DNA from: JAWWPG01 sp033850885
GTDB taxonomy: Bacteria; Actinomycetota; Actinomycetes; Propionibacteriales; Nocardioidaceae
Length of the DNA stretch: 64,000 bases
Direction: 5' to 3'
Assembly (NCBI GenBank): GCA_033850885.1
Contig: JAWWPG010000064.1
Coordinates: 1-64,000 of the forward strand
Part shown: in pieces, positions 60,874 to 64,000 of the stretch
Numbering within the stretch: position 1 is the first letter of the stretch
Layout of the letters: the number at the start of each line of letters is the position of its first letter
Translations under genes and position numbers: made by a program
Notes under the pieces: model-generated
What the model saw: the letters and a program-made list of their open reading frames with translations, nothing else
Database searches by the model: none
Told to the model about the DNA's origin: nothing

Positions 60874-60935
60874 GGTGGTAAGGAACGCAACGGCGCTCGC
60901 AACCTGTAACCACAGCCACGGTGGTCCTTACCACC
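60874..60935. repeat. 11-bp perfect inverted repeat between convergent genes
   Basis: GGTGGTAAGGA (60874) pairs with TCCTTACCACC (60925) across a 40-base spacer. It lies between the SDR and GNAT stops and may serve as a bidirectional hairpin or protein site. No T-run. Confidence 0.6.
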
Positions 60936-60961
60936 TTGCGAGCTGCCTTCGTGGTCGAATG

Positions 60962-61492
60962 TCAGGAGCGCCACTCGGCGGCGAGCAGGCCGTAGACGAC
61001 CTCGTCGACGAAACCCCCCAGGACCCAGGCGCCACCGCGCAACGTGCCCTCCAGGCTGAAGCCCGCGGCAACGGCAGCGCGCCGCATCGGCTCGTTGTCG
61101 ACAAGCGTCTCGATCTGCAGCCGGTTCAACCCGCGGATGTCGAAGCCGTAGTGACACAGCACGCGGACGACGTCGGAGGCCAGGCCCTGCCCACGATAGA
61201 GCGGTCTGATCGAGACGCCGAGGTGGCCGATCCGGTTGTGGAGGTCGATCGCCCAGAGTACGGCATCGCCGGCGAGCTTCTTGCTCTGCAGCTCGACGAC
61301 GGAGAAGCAGGCGACGGTGTCGGGGAGGTCGTCGACGGCATATGGCCCGCTCTTGGCGTTCGCCGGTTTCGGCACCCACGGCCGGGAATCCGCGCGGGAC
61401 CTCGACTCGACGTCGTCGTACAGCTCGTCCATCAGGACCGGCAGGTCGGCTTCCTGGCGAGCACGCAGTCCGATTCGTTCCCCTCGCAGCAC
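60962..61492 (-). CDS. GNAT family N-acetyltransferase
   Basis: A 176-residue protein. The acetyl-CoA pyrophosphate loop is in RPLYRGQGLASDVVRVLCHY, with the typical NRLQIETLVDNEPMRRAAVA then AGFSLEGTLRGGAWVLGGF. This resembles the RimJ/RimL type that acetylates N-termini or antibiotics. Substrate unknown. The start is a GTG; a GGAGGT lies directly before it. Confidence 0.88.
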   Translation of the reverse strand: MLRGERIGLRARQEADLPVLMDELYDDVESRSRADSRPWVPKPANAKSGPYAVDDLPDTVACFSVVELQSKKLAGDAVLWAIDLHNRIGHLGVSIRPLYRGQGLASDVVRVLCHYGFDIRGLNRLQIETLVDNEPMRRAAVAAGFSLEGTLRGGAWVLGGFVDEVVYGLLAAEWRS

Positions 61493-61520
61493 ACCTCCGT
61501 CCTACCAGAGCCAGCGGGGT

Positions 61521-62378
61521 TCAGCGAGCCTGCACCGCGATCCCGGCCCAGGGGTCCCTCGGGGAGGCGGCCGCCGACCCATCAGGGCAGGAGCGGTTGA
61601 AGTCGCACCAGCCGCACATCGGCCCCACGACTGTCGGGTACATCTCGTCGGCCTCTTCGGCGCTGACGCCCGCGCGAAACCGCTCGTCCTGGTCGGCGAT
61701 GTCACCCGCGATGGCGTCGGCTCTACCCAGGTGGCGAGCCAGGCTCTCGTCGGTGTGGTCCCAGACGAGCACGTCCCCGGTGGGCAGGTGGTGAAGCTCC
61801 ACGCGGCGGCAGGGCCTACGTAGCGTCCGCTCCGCGGCGGCCGCGTAGATGGCCAGTGCCAGCGATGAGCGGGCGTCGTCGAGCGTGAGCACCTGCCGGC
61901 CCGTCTTGTAGTCCACGATCACCAGACCCTCGCTCGGCCGGTCGTCGATCCTGTCCACACGGCCGAAGAGCGCTGCGCGGTCTGTCTTCAGCGCCACGGT
62001 CCTCTCCACGCCGACGGGCTCGTCGTCCGGGTCCAGCTTCGCGACGTACCGCTCGAGCATCTCGTGTGCCCGTACCCGAGCCTCGTGGCGTTGGGTCTCG
62101 TCGCGGTACCCGTCGCCGAGCCAGGCTTCGTCAAGCAGCACGCCGATGTGGGCAGCGGTACGACGATCGCGGGGCGCCTTCCACCAGTTGGCGAGCGCGG
62201 TGTGCACCGCCGCGCCGAACGAGTTGTGGGCCCATGGGGGACCCTTGGCCGGCGGCGGACGGTCGAGGTAGGTGAACCGGTACCGCCGCGGACAGTCGAG
62301 AAAGCAAGCCAGCCGGGAGGGGGCCGCCTGCAACAGCCGGCGCGGCATCCCCTCGAAACCGAGCTGTGCGCCCGTCAC
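61521..62378 (-). CDS. RecB-like Fe-S nuclease
   Basis: A 285-residue PD-(D/E)XK nuclease from a GTG at 62378 overlapping the PHP stop (GTGA). FLDCPRRYRFTYL at the N-terminus and CGWCDFNRSCP at the C-terminus give the four Cys of a 4Fe-4S cluster. The catalytic core is FGRVDRIDDRPSEGLVIVDY followed by KTGRQVL. It resembles the standalone RecB-family exonucleases of actinobacteria, related to the nuclease ends of AdnA and Cas4. Confidence 0.88.
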   Translation of the reverse strand: MTGAQLGFEGMPRRLLQAAPSRLACFLDCPRRYRFTYLDRPPPAKGPPWAHNSFGAAVHTALANWWKAPRDRRTAAHIGVLLDEAWLGDGYRDETQRHEARVRAHEMLERYVAKLDPDDEPVGVERTVALKTDRAALFGRVDRIDDRPSEGLVIVDYKTGRQVLTLDDARSSLALAIYAAAAERTLRRPCRRVELHHLPTGDVLVWDHTDESLARHLGRADAIAGDIADQDERFRAGVSAEEADEMYPTVVGPMCGWCDFNRSCPDGSAAASPRDPWAGIAVQAR

Positions 62379-63280
62379 GTCCTGGCGCCCCCGGCGGCGG
62401 CGCCCACGACCGCCCGGACCTGCCGACCACTGGCGGCGGCGTTTCGCGCCGCAGCGTCCAGCAGGCGGTCGAACTCGGCTGGCGCGGTGAGGTTGCATCC
62501 GAGCTCGTGGCCCACCTTCCCCGCGCCGTGGTAGTCACTCGACCCTGTCACGACGAGCCCGAGCTGCACCGCGATGCTGCGCAGCCGTTCGCGGTTTTCG
62601 GGTGAGTGGTCCTCGTGGTCGACCTCCATGCCCACGAGGCCCAGCGCCGCGAACTGCGCGAAGGTCTCCAGGTCGGGGACCTGGCGGGTGTTGCGGCCCC
62701 ACGGGTGAGCGATCACCGCCACGCCGCCAGCGGCCGCCACCAGCCGAATCATGTCGGACGTGGCCGGCGCGTAGCGCGCGACGAAACCCGGCCGACCGGG
62801 CCGCAACCACCTGTCGAAGGCCTCCGCCCGGTCGTGCACGATGTGCCGGGCGACCATCGCGTCCGCGAAGTGGGGACGGCCGATCACGCCGTGGACACCG
62901 GCCTGTTGTCGCACCTCCTCGGCGCTGAGGTGGACCCCGGCGGCGGCCAGCCGCTCCAGCATGGCGTCGAGCCGGCGGTCCCTTCCTTCCAGGATCCTGC
63001 CGAGCTCGGACGCCAGCGGCGGGAACCCGGGGTCGAGGAGGTAACCGAGGACGTGCACCCCCCGGTCGCGGTGCTTGGTGGAGATTTCCATCCCGGGGAC
63101 CAGGCTGAGGCCGGTACGACGGGCAGCGGCCGCCGCCTCGACCCATCCGGCATCCGTGTCGTGGTCGGTGAGCGCGAGCACATCGAGTCCGAGCGCGACA
63201 GCGCGCTCCACCACCTCCGACGGTGAGGTCGTCCCGTCGGAGACGTTGGAGTGGCTGTGAAGGTCGATCCGCACCCTCAC
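62375..63280 (-). CDS. PHP-domain phosphoesterase
   Basis: About 301 residues from a GTG at 63280 (GTGA overlap with the MFS gene stop); a second GTG two codons on is also possible. Metal-binding PHP motifs are RIDLHSHSNVSDG, ALTDHDTD, PGMEIS, AVIAHPWG and TGSSDYHG. It probably hydrolyses a phosphodiester or a 3'-phosphonucleotide. It is coupled to the RecB-like nuclease, which suggests a nucleic-acid role for both. Confidence 0.88.
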   Translation of the reverse strand: MRVRIDLHSHSNVSDGTTSPSEVVERAVALGLDVLALTDHDTDAGWVEAAAAARRTGLSLVPGMEISTKHRDRGVHVLGYLLDPGFPPLASELGRILEGRDRRLDAMLERLAAAGVHLSAEEVRQQAGVHGVIGRPHFADAMVARHIVHDRAEAFDRWLRPGRPGFVARYAPATSDMIRLVAAAGGVAVIAHPWGRNTRQVPDLETFAQFAALGLVGMEVDHEDHSPENRERLRSIAVQLGLVVTGSSDYHGAGKVGHELGCNLTAPAEFDRLLDAAARNAAASGRQVRAVVGAAAGGART

Positions 63281-64000
63281 AGAGTAGGGGTCCTCGCCGA
63301 CACCGAGCGCCTCCTCGTCACGATCAGGTCGACGACCCCCAACGCGAGCGCCGCGGCGACGAAGGCCAGCGTCACGAGCACGGCCCGGCCCAGAGCGCCG
63401 GCATAGGCGGAATCGCGTGCGCCGCCAACCAGGCGGTCGGCGTGCTGCGGCAGCGCGGTGAAGAACGTGGCACCGATGACCGCCTGACCGATCGCCGAGC
63501 CGATCCGCTGGGCCGTCTGCAGGACGCCGCCCGCCGTGCTCCCAGCCACGGGGTCGACGTTGGCCAGCGACAGAGTCTGGTTCGGAGTGATCACCGCCCC
63601 GGACCCGATGCCCATGACGAAGAGCGGGGCCGCGAGGGCCACGGTCGCGTTGGCGCCTTGAGTGTCTCGCACGACGATGTCGAGGAGCAGAGCCCCGGTG
63701 CCGAAGGTGAGACATGCCCCGACGACGAGCGGTCGGCCGACCCGCGTGACGACCCGCCCCGCCAGCGGCGCCACGACCACCGACCCGATGGCATACGCGG
63801 TGATGCCCAGCCCGGACTCGAGCGCCGAGTACCCGAGACCCTGCTGGTAGAACAGCGCCAGCACCAGCGGGAGGCCGGTCATCCCGCAGAAGAACACCAG
63901 GGCGAGCAGCACCCCGACCGTGTACGACGGCTCACGGAACAGCCCGAGGTCGACCAAGGGGTCGGCATGTTGACGCGTCAGGCGGGCCTCCCGCCGGAAG
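63277..64000 (-). CDS. MFS transporter, cut by the right edge of the window
   Basis: The C-terminal half of a major facilitator, with about six membrane helices (VGVLLALVFFCGMTGLPLVL is the first seen). The reading frame stays open to position 64000 (RLTRQHADPLVDLGLFREPS), so the true start is outside. The segment ITPNQTLSLANVDPVAGSTA fits the DHA2 drug-efflux type. Substrate unknown. Confidence 0.85.
   Translation of the reverse strand, partial: FRREARLTRQHADPLVDLGLFREPSYTVGVLLALVFFCGMTGLPLVLALFYQQGLGYSALESGLGITAYAIGSVVVAPLAGRVVTRVGRPLVVGACLTFGTGALLLDIVVRDTQGANATVALAAPLFVMGIGSGAVITPNQTLSLANVDPVAGSTAGGVLQTAQRIGSAIGQAVIGATFFTALPQHADRLVGGARDSAYAGALGRAVLVTLAFVAAALALGVVDLIVTRRRSVSARTPTL

Overview
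The window is high-GC actinobacterial DNA with about seventy genes. They include a WhiB7-type regulator, two GAF-ANTAR proteins, a PPA1309-family protein, UPF0182, DUF3107 and the AdnAB helicase-nuclease. From about 20.4 kb to the right edge, gene content and order match from memory the mycobacterial block around Rv3193c-Rv3213c (UPF0182, YlbL-like protease, DUF2342, ABC1 kinase, whiB7, uvrD2, mycoredoxin, nudC, adnB-adnA, moeZ, TetR, DUF3107, ferritin-like, DEAD helicase, ParA). The PPA1309-family gene points to Propionibacteriales, for example Nocardioidaceae. That placement is inference.

Layout. 0-4.4 kb is an accessory stretch with two or three decaying genes, a helix-turn-helix protein and an OGG-fold glycosylase-like protein. 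4.5-15.3 kb is one minus-strand tight-adherence (Tad) pilus cluster, almost every gene overlapping the next: lipoprotein, secreted protein, SAF/CpaB-like, CpaE-like, TadA, TadB, TadC, Flp-like pilin, three TadE/G-like pseudopilins, and a very large membrane protein with LysM and BTAD domains. 15.5-20.0 kb holds an excisionase-like protein and a tightly coupled three-gene operon: SMC-like ATPase, soluble histidine kinase, and a receiver domain fused to an APH-type kinase. This operon is the best candidate for an undescribed signalling or defence system. An initiator tRNA(Met) gene at 20.45 kb separates this part from the conserved block.

20.6-31.9 kb carries conserved membrane, protease and cofactor genes, plus a gene-free stretch rich in DnaA-box-like sites. 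31.9-36.1 kb interrupts the mycobacterial-like order with a lipoprotein / fatty acid hydroxylase / DoxX / isoprenylcysteine methyltransferase cassette bordered by an IS110 transposase relic. 36.2-41.6 kb holds whiB7 with an intact leader-ORF/terminator attenuator, uvrD2, mycoredoxin, nudC and a purine nucleoside phosphorylase.

41.9-48.3 kb is adnA-adnB, bracketed by copies of a 22-bp repeat. 48.4-55 kb has an alkyltransferase-like protein, LtrA, a frameshifted phosphotransferase, MoeZ, a LigD-type polymerase, TetR, DUF3107 and a ferritin-like protein. 55-64 kb has two GAF-ANTAR proteins, a DEAD-box helicase, an L,D-transpeptidase, a ParA-like ATPase, an SDR, a GNAT, a RecB-like Fe-S nuclease, a PHP phosphoesterase and an MFS transporter cut by the right edge.

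No rRNA, CRISPR array, intact transposase or integrase was seen.
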